A stretch of DNA of 64,000 bases from positions 1-64,000 of the forward strand of contig NZ_JAUZDX010000029.1 of the NCBI RefSeq assembly GCF_030704685.1, given 5' to 3'. The stretch comes from Acidovorax sp. A1169 (GTDB lineage Bacteria; Pseudomonadota; Gammaproteobacteria; Burkholderiales; Burkholderiaceae_C). Below the pieces are notes generated by a model. That model was given only the letters and a program-made list of their open reading frames with translations, made no database searches and was not told the DNA's origin. The position numbers and the translations under genes were made by a program. Below are positions 7,534 to 14,987 of the stretch, piece by piece. Position 1 is the first letter of the stretch. The number at the start of each line of letters is the position of its first letter.

Positions 7534-8739
7534 ATGACGATGCTTAAGACCCTCATGCGTGCTACGGCCGCTGCCGCGCTGGCCGCCACCATCGCTCCCG
7601 CGATGGCCCAGGATGTCATCAAGATCGGTGAGATCAACAGCTACAAGGCCCAGCCCGCTTTCCTGGAACCCTACAAGAAGGGCATGGAGCTGGCAGTGGA
7701 CGAGATCAACGCTGCGGGCGGCCTGCTGGGCAAGAAAGTCCAGCTCGTGATCCGCGACGACAACGGCAACCCCGGCGATGCCGTGCGCGCGGCCGAGGAA
7801 CTGGTCTCGCGCGAGAAGGTGGACGTGCTCACCGGCTCCTTCCTCTCGCACGTGGGCCTGGCGCTGACCGACTTCGCCAAGCAAAAGAAATTCTTCTTCC
7901 TGGCCGGCGAACCGCTGACCGACAAGATCGTCTGGCAGAACGGCAACCGCTACACCTACCGCCTGCGTCCCTCCACCTACATGCAGGTGTCAATGATGGT
8001 GCCCGAGGCCGTGGCCCTCAAGAAGAAGCGCTGGGCGCTGGTCTACCCCAACTACGAGTACGGCCAGTCGGCCGTGGCCACCTTCAAGCAGCTGCTCAAG
8101 GCGGCCCAGCCGGACGTGGAATTCGTCGTCGAGCAGGCGCCCCCACTGGGCAAGGTCGACTCGGGCAGTGTGGTGCAGGCCCTGGCCGATGCCAAGCCCG
8201 ACGCGATCTTCAACGTGCTGTTCGGTGCCGACCTGTCCAAGTTCGTGCGCGAAGGCAACACCCGTGGCCTGTTCAAGGACCGTGAAGTGGTCAGCCTGCT
8301 GACCGGCGAACCCGAGTACATGGACCCGCTCAAGGACGAGGCCCCCAACGGCTGGATCGTGACCGGCTACCCCTGGTACGGCCTGCAGACGCCCGAGCAC
8401 AAGGCCTTCCAAACGGCTTACCAAGGCAAGTTCAACGACTACCCGCGCCTGGGCTCGGTCGTGGGCTACAGCGCCATCAAGTCGCTGGCCGAAGGCATCA
8501 AGAAGGCCGGCTCCACCGACACCGAAAAGCTCGTTGTCGCCTTCAAGGGCCTGCAGGTGCCCACGCCGTTCGGCCGCATCACCTACCGCCCCGAGGACAA
8601 CCAGTCCACCATGGGCGGCTACGTGGGCCGCACCAAGAACGAGGGTGGCAAGGGCGTGATGGTCGACTACCGCTACGTGGACGGCGCCAAGGTGCAGCCT
8701 ACGAACGACGAAGTCAAGAAGATGCGCCCGGCCGACTGA
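7534..8739 (+). CDS. Liv-type ABC transporter periplasmic binding protein
   Basis: Protein of 401 residues, type I periplasmic binding fold (LivK/amide-binding class). A Sec signal peptide occupies residues 1-26 (LKTLMRATAAAALAATIAPAMA, with cleavage likely after AMA). The mature protein begins DVIKIGEINSYKAQPAFLEP and contains GMELAVDEINAAGGLLGKKV and VDVLTGSFLSHVGLALTD, all typical. A CAGGAG Shine-Dalgarno precedes the ATG at 7534. It is the first of two binding proteins in the operon and sits directly before the permease and ATPases. The ligand is probably a pyridine carboxylate or amide, judged from operon context only. Confidence 0.88.
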   Translation: MTMLKTLMRATAAAALAATIAPAMAQDVIKIGEINSYKAQPAFLEPYKKGMELAVDEINAAGGLLGKKVQLVIRDDNGNPGDAVRAAEELVSREKVDVLTGSFLSHVGLALTDFAKQKKFFFLAGEPLTDKIVWQNGNRYTYRLRPSTYMQVSMMVPEAVALKKKRWALVYPNYEYGQSAVATFKQLLKAAQPDVEFVVEQAPPLGKVDSGSVVQALADAKPDAIFNVLFGADLSKFVREGNTRGLFKDREVVSLLTGEPEYMDPLKDEAPNGWIVTGYPWYGLQTPEHKAFQTAYQGKFNDYPRLGSVVGYSAIKSLAEGIKKAGSTDTEKLVVAFKGLQVPTPFGRITYRPEDNQSTMGGYVGRTKNEGGKGVMVDYRYVDGAKVQPTNDEVKKMRPAD

Positions 8740-8765
8740 GCGCTGGTCCCCGGCTGACGGCGGTT

Positions 8766-8789
8766 CCGGCGGGCCCTTGCGCCCGCCGG
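8766..8789 (+). terminator. Strong hairpin between binding protein and permease genes
   Basis: Perfect 9-bp GC stem CCGGCGGGC/GCCCGCCGG with a 6-nt loop and no T-run, 27 bp after the binding-protein stop. Hairpins here commonly protect the abundant binding-protein mRNA or partly attenuate the downstream transporter genes. Confidence 0.5.
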
Positions 8790-8880
8790 CCGCTGCAGCC
8801 ATATTGCAATCCCATAAGCACAAAACGGGCAGATGACATGCCCGAGGGACAACCTTTGCCGTGACCCCGAAGGATCTGGA

Positions 8881-10776
8881 ATGAGTTTATCGAGTTTTAT
8901 CGTTCAGCTGCTCAATGGACTGGCGGGGGCCTCCTCGCTGTTCCTCGTGGGCGCCGGGCTATCGCTGATCTTCGGCGTCACGCGCATCGTGAATTTCGCG
9001 CATGGCTCGTTCTTCATGGTGGGCATCTACGTCGCCTACTCCATGGTGGCCAAGCTGGGCACAGGCCTGGGCTTCTGGCCTGCGCTGCTGCTGTCGGCCG
9101 TGGTGGTCGGCGCGCTCGGTGCGCTGGTGGAGGTGGTGCTGCTGCGCCGCATCTACAAGGCACCCGAGCTGTTCCAGCTGCTGGCGACCTTTGCGTTGGT
9201 GCTGGTGATCAAGGACGCCGCGCTGTGGATCTGGGGTCCCGAGGAACTGCTCGGCCCGCGTGCGCCGGGCCTGTCGGGCTCGGTCAGCATCCTGGGGCGG
9301 CAATTCCCCTCGTACGACCTGTTCCTGATCGTCGTCGGCCCGGTGGTGCTGGGCCTGTTGTGGCTCTTGCTCACCCGCACCCGCTGGGGCACGCTGGTGC
9401 GTGCCGCAACGCAGGACCGCGAGATGGTCAGCGCCCTGGGCGTGAACCAGGCCTGGCTGTTCACGGCCGTGTTCGCCCTCGGCGCCCTGCTGGCGGGCCT
9501 GGGCGGTGCGCTGCAGCTACCGCGCGAACCGGCCACGCTGGAGATGGACCTGAACACCATCGGCGCCGCCTTCGTGGTGGTGGTGGTGGGCGGCATGGGC
9601 TCCATTCCGGGCGCCTATGTGGCCGCGCTGCTAATCGCCGAGATCAAGGCCATCTGCATCTGGCTCGGCGTGGTCGAGATCTTCGGCTACAGCGTCTCGT
9701 TCTCCAAGCTCACGCTGGTGGTCGAGTTCCTGGTGATGGCCGTCGTGCTCGTGGTGCGCCCCTGGGGTCTGATGGGCAAGCCCCAGGCCGCAAGCCGCAA
9801 CACCGGTATTCCCGAAGCGCCGCTGCGCGCCTCGCCGCCCTGGTACAAGATCGGTGCGGCCGTTCTGGTCGCCGCTCTGGTGCTGCTGCCCTTCGTCACC
9901 ACCGGTTCGCCCTATCTCACCGTGCTGATGATCGACCTGCTGATCGCGGCGCTGTTCGCGGCCAGCCTGCACTTCATCATGGGGCCGGCGGGCATGCATT
10001 CGTTCGGCCATGCGGCCTACTTCGGCCTCGGGGCCTATGCGGCTGCGCTGCTGGTGCGCTCGGCCGGCATCCCGATGGAAGCAGCCCTGTTGCTGGCACC
10101 CCTGGCCGCGGCGGCCGGTGCGCTGATCTACGGCTGGTTCTGCGTGCGCCTGTCGGGCGTGTACCTGGCCATGCTGACGCTGGCCTTTGCGCAGATCACC
10201 TGGGCCATCTGCTACCAGTGGGATGGCTTCACCGGCGGCAGCAACGGCCTTACGGGCGTGTGGCCGGCCGAGTGGCTGTCGGACAAGCGCAACTACTACT
10301 TCCTCACGCTGGCCCTGGTGGTGGGTGGCGTGCTGGCCTTGCGCCGGGTGTTGTTCTCGCCCTTTGGCTATGCGCTGCGCGCCGGGCGCGACTCGGTGCT
10401 GCGCGCCGATGCCATCGGCATCGACGTCAAGCGCATGCAGTGGACGGCCTTCGTCATCGCCGGCTTGTTCGCTGGCCTGGGCGGTGCGCTGTTCGCCTTC
10501 TCCAAGGGCAGCATCTCGCCCGAGGCGCTGCACGTGGGCAAGTCGGTCGACGGCCTGGTGATGGTGCTGCTGGGCGGTATCCAGACCCTGGCCGGCCCGG
10601 TGGTGGGTGCGGTCACCTTCACCTGGCTGCACGACACCGTGGCACGCAACACCGACTACTGGCGCGCCATGCTGGGCGCCATCATCCTGATCCTGGTGCT
10701 GCTGTTCCCTCAGGGCATCGCGGGGGCCATCAAGCAACTCTTCGATAACAAGCGCGAAGCCAAGGAGGCAGCATGA
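8881..10776 (+). CDS. Fused ABC permease (LivH-LivM)
   Basis: Inner-membrane permease of 631 residues that fuses the two Liv-type channel subunits. The N-terminal half (about 1-295) is LivH-like, with LSLIFGVTRIVNFAHGSFFMVG and GGMGSIPGAYVAALLIAE. A short hydrophilic linker around residues 300-320 follows, and the C-terminal half is LivM-like, with GPAGMHSFGHAAYFGLGAYAAALL and the GGIQTLAGPVVGA segment. Usual LivH and LivM proteins are separate and about 290-340 residues each, so the length matches a clean fusion. GGA-rich Shine-Dalgarno precedes the ATG at 8881. The stop overlaps the livG-like ATG in ATGA fashion, so the importer subunits are coupled. Confidence 0.92.
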   Translation: MSLSSFIVQLLNGLAGASSLFLVGAGLSLIFGVTRIVNFAHGSFFMVGIYVAYSMVAKLGTGLGFWPALLLSAVVVGALGALVEVVLLRRIYKAPELFQLLATFALVLVIKDAALWIWGPEELLGPRAPGLSGSVSILGRQFPSYDLFLIVVGPVVLGLLWLLLTRTRWGTLVRAATQDREMVSALGVNQAWLFTAVFALGALLAGLGGALQLPREPATLEMDLNTIGAAFVVVVVGGMGSIPGAYVAALLIAEIKAICIWLGVVEIFGYSVSFSKLTLVVEFLVMAVVLVVRPWGLMGKPQAASRNTGIPEAPLRASPPWYKIGAAVLVAALVLLPFVTTGSPYLTVLMIDLLIAALFAASLHFIMGPAGMHSFGHAAYFGLGAYAAALLVRSAGIPMEAALLLAPLAAAAGALIYGWFCVRLSGVYLAMLTLAFAQITWAICYQWDGFTGGSNGLTGVWPAEWLSDKRNYYFLTLALVVGGVLALRRVLFSPFGYALRAGRDSVLRADAIGIDVKRMQWTAFVIAGLFAGLGGALFAFSKGSISPEALHVGKSVDGLVMVLLGGIQTLAGPVVGAVTFTWLHDTVARNTDYWRAMLGAIILILVLLFPQGIAGAIKQLFDNKREAKEAA

Positions 10777-11573
10777 GCCTGCTCAAAGTCACCGGTCTGG
10801 GCAAGTCCTTCGGCGGGGTCAAGGCCGTCGACGGCATCCACTTCGAGCTGGCGGCCGGCGAGCTGCTGGCCCTGATCGGCCCCAACGGTGCCGGCAAGTC
10901 CACCACCTTCAACATGGTCAACGGCCAGTTGCCTGCCGACGTGGGCTCGATCCAGCTCAACGGCCAGGAGCTGGTGGGCCGCAAGCCGCGCGACATCTGG
11001 CGCATGGGCGTGGGCCGCACTTTCCAGATCGCCGAGACCTTCTCCTCGCTGACCGTGGTGGAAAACGTGCAGATGGCGCTGATCTCCAACGACAGCCGCC
11101 TGTTCTCGATGTTCCGCAAGGCCTCGGAGCACAAGCGTGATGAGGCCCTGGCCCTGCTTGAGCAGGTGGGCATGAAGGCCCAGGCCGACCGCCCCTGCAG
11201 CGTGCTGGCCTATGGCGACGTCAAGCGCGTGGAGCTGGCCATCGCCATGGCCAACGCGCCCAAGCTGCTGCTCATGGACGAACCCACGGCCGGCATGGCG
11301 CCCAAGGAGCGCAACGAGCTCATGGCGCTGACCAAGCAGCTGGTGATCGACCGCGGCATGGCCGTGCTGTTCACCGAGCACAGCATGGACGTGGTGTTCG
11401 CCTACGCCGACCGCATGATCGTGCTGGCGCGCGGGCGCCTGATCGCCGAGGGCAAGCCCCTGGAGCTGCGCGACCACCCCAAGGTGCAGGAGGTGTACTT
11501 CGGCACCGGCAAGACCTTCGAGAAAAAGACGGCCGGCGCAGCGATTGCTGCTGCGCCTGCGGAGACCGCATGA
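10773..11573 (+). CDS. livG: ABC transporter ATPase (LivG type)
   Basis: A 266-residue cytoplasmic ATPase. Walker A is GPNGAGKST, the family-typical divergent signature is LAYGDVKRVELAIA, and Walker B is LLLMDEPTAGMAP, followed by the H-loop in LFTEHSMDVVF. The ATG overlaps the permease stop codon by 4 bp, and its own stop overlaps the next gene. It pairs with the LivF-type ATPase to power import through the fused permease. Confidence 0.93.
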   Translation: MSLLKVTGLGKSFGGVKAVDGIHFELAAGELLALIGPNGAGKSTTFNMVNGQLPADVGSIQLNGQELVGRKPRDIWRMGVGRTFQIAETFSSLTVVENVQMALISNDSRLFSMFRKASEHKRDEALALLEQVGMKAQADRPCSVLAYGDVKRVELAIAMANAPKLLLMDEPTAGMAPKERNELMALTKQLVIDRGMAVLFTEHSMDVVFAYADRMIVLARGRLIAEGKPLELRDHPKVQEVYFGTGKTFEKKTAGAAIAAAPAETA

Positions 11574-12319
11574 TGACGACGACGATTGATTCCAAGGACG
11601 TGTTGCTGGAGGCCAAGGGCCTGCAGGCCTGGTACGGCGCTGCGCAGATCCTGTACGACGTGGACCTCACCGTGCGCCGCGGCGAGGTCGTGGCGCTGAT
11701 GGGCCGCAACGGCGCGGGCAAGTCCACCACGCTCAAGACGCTGATGGGCATGCTCGCCAAGCGCAAGGGCCAGATCCGCTTCATGGGCAAGGACCTCTCC
11801 AAAAGCGACCCGCACGATGCGGCACGCCTGGGCCTGGGCTTCGTGCCCGAGGACCGCCGCGTGTTCACCGACCTCACGGTGATGGAGAACCTGGCCGTGG
11901 GCCGCCAGCCCGCGCGCCACTGGCCTGACGGCACGGCAGCGCCGCTGTGGACGCCCGAGGCCCTGTTCAAGCTGTTCCCTAATCTGGGCGAGATGCCCCA
12001 GCGCCCCGGCGGCCGCATGAGCGGCGGCGAGCAGCAGATGCTGACCGTGGCGCGAACGCTGATGGGCAACCCCTACCTGGTGCTGCTCGACGAACCTTCC
12101 GAAGGCGTGGCCCCGGTCATCGTCGAGCAGATGGCGCAGATGATCCTGGAGCTCAAGGCCCAGGGCGTGAGCATTCTGCTGTCTGAACAGAACATGCACT
12201 TCGCCGAGCTCGTGTCCGACCGTGCCTACGTGCTCGAAAAGGGCCAGATCCGCTACCAGGCCTCCATGGCCGAGCTGGCCGCCAACGATGAGGTGCGCAG
12301 GTCCTACCTGAGCGTGTGA
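11570..12319 (+). CDS. livF: ABC transporter ATPase (LivF type)
   Basis: A 249-residue ATPase with Walker A GRNGAGKST, signature MSGGEQQMLTVARTL, Walker B VLLDEPSEGVAP and H-loop LLSEQNMHFA, in which Gln replaces the usual switch His as is normal for LivF proteins. ATGATG at 11570 offers two adjacent starts, both overlapping the previous stop. It completes the importer. Confidence 0.93.
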   Translation: MMTTTIDSKDVLLEAKGLQAWYGAAQILYDVDLTVRRGEVVALMGRNGAGKSTTLKTLMGMLAKRKGQIRFMGKDLSKSDPHDAARLGLGFVPEDRRVFTDLTVMENLAVGRQPARHWPDGTAAPLWTPEALFKLFPNLGEMPQRPGGRMSGGEQQMLTVARTLMGNPYLVLLDEPSEGVAPVIVEQMAQMILELKAQGVSILLSEQNMHFAELVSDRAYVLEKGQIRYQASMAELAANDEVRRSYLSV

Positions 12320-12390
12320 AGGATTTCCCCGGCGCGGGCCCGGTGGGCCCGTACCGATCTGCCAGTGCGTTTCCAACCGGAGTGTCCGCC

Positions 12391-13119
12391 ATGATGATCC
12401 CCGCCCAGCGCCGTTTCTTCCTCCAATCCGCTGCCGCCTTCACGCTTGCGGGGGCCGGCATGCCGCTGGCATTTGCCGCGGGCAAGATCAAGCCCGGCGA
12501 GCGAGCGGCGCTGATCGTCGTCGACGTGCAGAACTGCTTCGTGCCCGGCGGCACGCTGCCGGTGGCCAAGGGCGACGAGGTGGTGCCGGTCATCAACCGC
12601 ATCGCCACCGCATTCGAGAACGTGGTCGTCACGCAGGACTGGCATACGCCGGGCCATGCCTCCTTCGCCAGCACGCATGCCGGCAAGAAGCCCTTCGAGA
12701 CCACCAAGCTCAGCTACGGCCAGCAGGTGCTGTGGCCCGACCACTGCGTGCGCGGCACCGACGACGCTGCGCTGCACAAGGATTTGAAACTTCCCCAGGC
12801 CCAGGTGATCCTGCGCAAGGGCTTCCACGAGCATGTGGACAGCTACTCGGCCTTCGAGGAGGCCGACCGCAAGACCTCCACGGGCCTGGCGGGCTACCTG
12901 AAGCAGCGCGGCATCAAGACGGTGTTCGTGACCGGCCTGGCCACCGACTTCTGTGTGGCCTGGACGGCGCTCGACGCCAAGCGCCTGGGCTTCGAGACCT
13001 ATGTGGTGGAGGACGCCTGCCGGGCCATCGACCTCAACGGCTCGCTGGAGGCGGCCTGGAAGCAGATGAAGGCCAAAGGCGTCAAGCGCATCCAGTCGAG
13101 CGACCTGGACATCGCCTGA
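12391..13119 (+). CDS. pncA: Tat-exported nicotinamidase (isochorismatase family)
   Basis: A 242-residue amidase predicted to convert nicotinamide to nicotinate and ammonia. The catalytic triad is D45 (VVDVQNCF), K143 (LRKGFHEH) and C188 (TDFCVAW), spaced as in E. coli PncA (10/111/156) but shifted by about 33 residues. Metal ligands are D83 and H85 in TQDWH and H96. The shift is explained by an N-terminal export signal: QRRFFLQ twin-arginine motif at residues 6-12, a hydrophobic stretch and AFAAG. A GGAG Shine-Dalgarno at 12379 fixes the start at 12391 rather than the longer frame at 12316. Most nicotinamidases are cytosolic NAD-salvage enzymes, so export points to a catabolic, nutrient-processing role that feeds nicotinate to NicAB and the importer. 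Confidence 0.87.
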   Translation: MMIPAQRRFFLQSAAAFTLAGAGMPLAFAAGKIKPGERAALIVVDVQNCFVPGGTLPVAKGDEVVPVINRIATAFENVVVTQDWHTPGHASFASTHAGKKPFETTKLSYGQQVLWPDHCVRGTDDAALHKDLKLPQAQVILRKGFHEHVDSYSAFEEADRKTSTGLAGYLKQRGIKTVFVTGLATDFCVAWTALDAKRLGFETYVVEDACRAIDLNGSLEAAWKQMKAKGVKRIQSSDLDIA

Positions 13120-13179
13120 GCCATGGGCACGGGACTTGCAAACCATCGGTGGCTGCCGCCTCGCCGGCAGCGCGGGAAG

Positions 13180-13195
13180 CCGTCTTTGACGGTTT
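13180..13195 (+). terminator. Possible weak terminator after pncA
   Basis: CCGTC-TTT-GACGG stem-loop followed by TTTC, 60 bp after the pncA stop. A second GC hairpin (13152-13171) lies just upstream. The 153-bp gap to the next gene may therefore hold a partial terminator and an internal promoter. Confidence 0.35.
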
Positions 13196-13272
13196 CGCAA
13201 CACCCCCTGTAAATGGTTGCACAGTCCCTCGTGTTGCGGGGAAACTGCCACCTTTGATGTAAGGAGCGTTTC

Positions 13273-14451
13273 ATGAAGTACCGTGGGATGAGGGATGGGC
13301 GCACCGACCGCAGGGCCGTGCTGATGGCCATGGCGGCGACGGCCCTGGGCAGTTCGGCGACGACGGCCACGGCGGCCGAGACCGGGGTGACGGACAAGAG
13401 CATCAAGGTGGGGCAGTCCGCTGTCTTCACCGGGCCCGCCAAGGACTTCGGCGTGGACTACAAGGCCGGCATCTCCCTGTACTTCGACCGCACCAACAAG
13501 GCCGGCGGGGTGTTCGAGCGCAAGCTCGAGCTCGTCTCGCTCGACGACGCCTACGAGCCCAAGAAGACCGCCGAGAACACGGCGCGCCTGATCGACGAGG
13601 AAAAGGTTTTCGCCCTGATCGGCTACGTGGCCACGGGCAACCTGATCGCCGCCATGCCGCTGGCCGAGAAGGCCGGCGTGCCCATGTTCGCGCCGCTGGT
13701 AGGCACTACCTCGTTCCGCACCACGCACAACCGCTACCTGTTCCACGTGCGCGCCAGCTACGAGACCGAGCTGCGCAAGATCGTGGGCCACCTGGCCACG
13801 CTGGGCATCACCAACATCGCGGTTGCCTACCAGAACAGCGCGTTCGGCAAGTCCAACCTCGAGACCTGCCTGCAGATCGCCCAGGGCCTGAAGGTCAAGG
13901 TGGTCGAGTCGGTGCCTCTGGAGATTGCCGCCACCGACGCCAAGGCCCAGGTGGCCCAGCTCACCAAGGCCCAGCCCGGCGCGGTGGTGATGATCATGGC
14001 CGGCAAGATGGTCGAGGTGTTCCTGCGCGACTACCGTGCCGGTGGCGGCGCCGCGCCGCTGTACACCATCTCGGTGGGCATCACCGATGCGCCGGGCTCG
14101 GCCCAGCGCCTCAATGGCGGCATCGAGGGCCTGGTCACGGCCAGCATCGTGCCCTCGCCGCAGGCCAGCCGCCTGCCCATCGTGGTCGACTACCGCAAGG
14201 ACCGCACCGATGCCGGTGCCAAGATCGACAGCTACACCATGCTCGAAGGCTATATCGCCGCGCGCGTGTTCGTCGAAGGCCTCAGGCGCACGGGGCGCAA
14301 CCTCACGCGCGAGGCCTTCATCAAGGCCATGGAAGACATGGGTACCACCAAGTTCGGCGATTTCCCGGTGCAGTACGGTCCGAACAACCACAATGGGTCC
14401 AACTTCGTGGACCTGGAGATGTACACCCGCACCGGCAGCCTGCGCCGCTGA
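13273..14451 (+). CDS. Second Liv-type periplasmic binding protein
   Basis: Protein of 392 residues, type I periplasmic binding fold. Residues 10-35 form a twin-arginine-like signal (TDRRAVLMAMAATALG, cleavage near TAA). The mature part contains SIKVGQSAVFTGPAKDFGVDYKAG, DDAYEPKKTAENTARL and GYVATGNLIAAMPLAEKAGVP, which place it in the amide/branched-chain receptor class. An AAGGAG Shine-Dalgarno lies at about 13261. It is clearly different from the first binding protein of the operon, so the importer may use two receptors with different ligands, for example nicotinate and a related pyridine. Ligand not shown by the sequence. Confidence 0.87.
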   Translation: MKYRGMRDGRTDRRAVLMAMAATALGSSATTATAAETGVTDKSIKVGQSAVFTGPAKDFGVDYKAGISLYFDRTNKAGGVFERKLELVSLDDAYEPKKTAENTARLIDEEKVFALIGYVATGNLIAAMPLAEKAGVPMFAPLVGTTSFRTTHNRYLFHVRASYETELRKIVGHLATLGITNIAVAYQNSAFGKSNLETCLQIAQGLKVKVVESVPLEIAATDAKAQVAQLTKAQPGAVVMIMAGKMVEVFLRDYRAGGGAAPLYTISVGITDAPGSAQRLNGGIEGLVTASIVPSPQASRLPIVVDYRKDRTDAGAKIDSYTMLEGYIAARVFVEGLRRTGRNLTREAFIKAMEDMGTTKFGDFPVQYGPNNHNGSNFVDLEMYTRTGSLRR

Positions 14452-14468
14452 CGTTTCATTCAGGATCC

Positions 14469-14987
14469 ATGCAGACCCCAGCCACCGTTCTCACCCTTTC
14501 CGTCAATGGCCAGCCATGTGAGCTGCCAGCAGGTACCCCGGGCGCGGGCGCCACGCTGCTGCATGTGCTGCGCAACGACCTCTCGCTCAACGGTCCCAAG
14601 TACGGCTGCGGCCTGGGCCAGTGCGGCGCCTGCACGGTGCTGGTGGACGGGGTGGCGGCACGCGCCTGCGTGATCCCTGCGCGCGGCGTGGCGGGGCGGG
14701 AGGTGACGACGCTGGAGGGCCTGCCCGCGCGCTGCCATGGTGCAAGCTGTGAAGGAGGGCTGCACCCGGTCCAGCAGGCCTTTGTGGACGAGCAGGCGGC
14801 CCAGTGCGGCTACTGCCTGAGCGGCATGGTGATGATGGCCGTGGCCTTGCTCGAACGCAACCCCGACCCCGACGAGGCCGCCATCCGCCGCGAGCTTTCG
14901 GGCAACCTGTGCCGCTGCGGCACGCATGTGGAGATCATCCGCGCCGTGCAGCGCGCGGCGGTGCTGGTGCGCGGAGTGGCCGCATGA
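14469..14987 (+). CDS. nicA: Nicotinate dehydrogenase subunit A ((2Fe-2S) protein)
   Basis: Small electron-transfer subunit of 172 residues in a xanthine-dehydrogenase-family hydroxylase. The plant-type 2Fe-2S site is C47-x4-C52-x2-C55-x11-C67, and the second, helical-domain cluster is C113-x2-C116 with C148-x-C150 (NLCRCGTH). Two such clusters and no FAD domain match NicA and IorA proteins. Its stop overlaps the nicB start (ATGA). It passes electrons from the molybdenum centre in NicB toward the fused cytochrome c domain. The relative IorA (isoquinoline) is the main alternative name. Confidence 0.85.
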   Translation: MQTPATVLTLSVNGQPCELPAGTPGAGATLLHVLRNDLSLNGPKYGCGLGQCGACTVLVDGVAARACVIPARGVAGREVTTLEGLPARCHGASCEGGLHPVQQAFVDEQAAQCGYCLSGMVMMAVALLERNPDPDEAAIRRELSGNLCRCGTHVEIIRAVQRAAVLVRGVAA

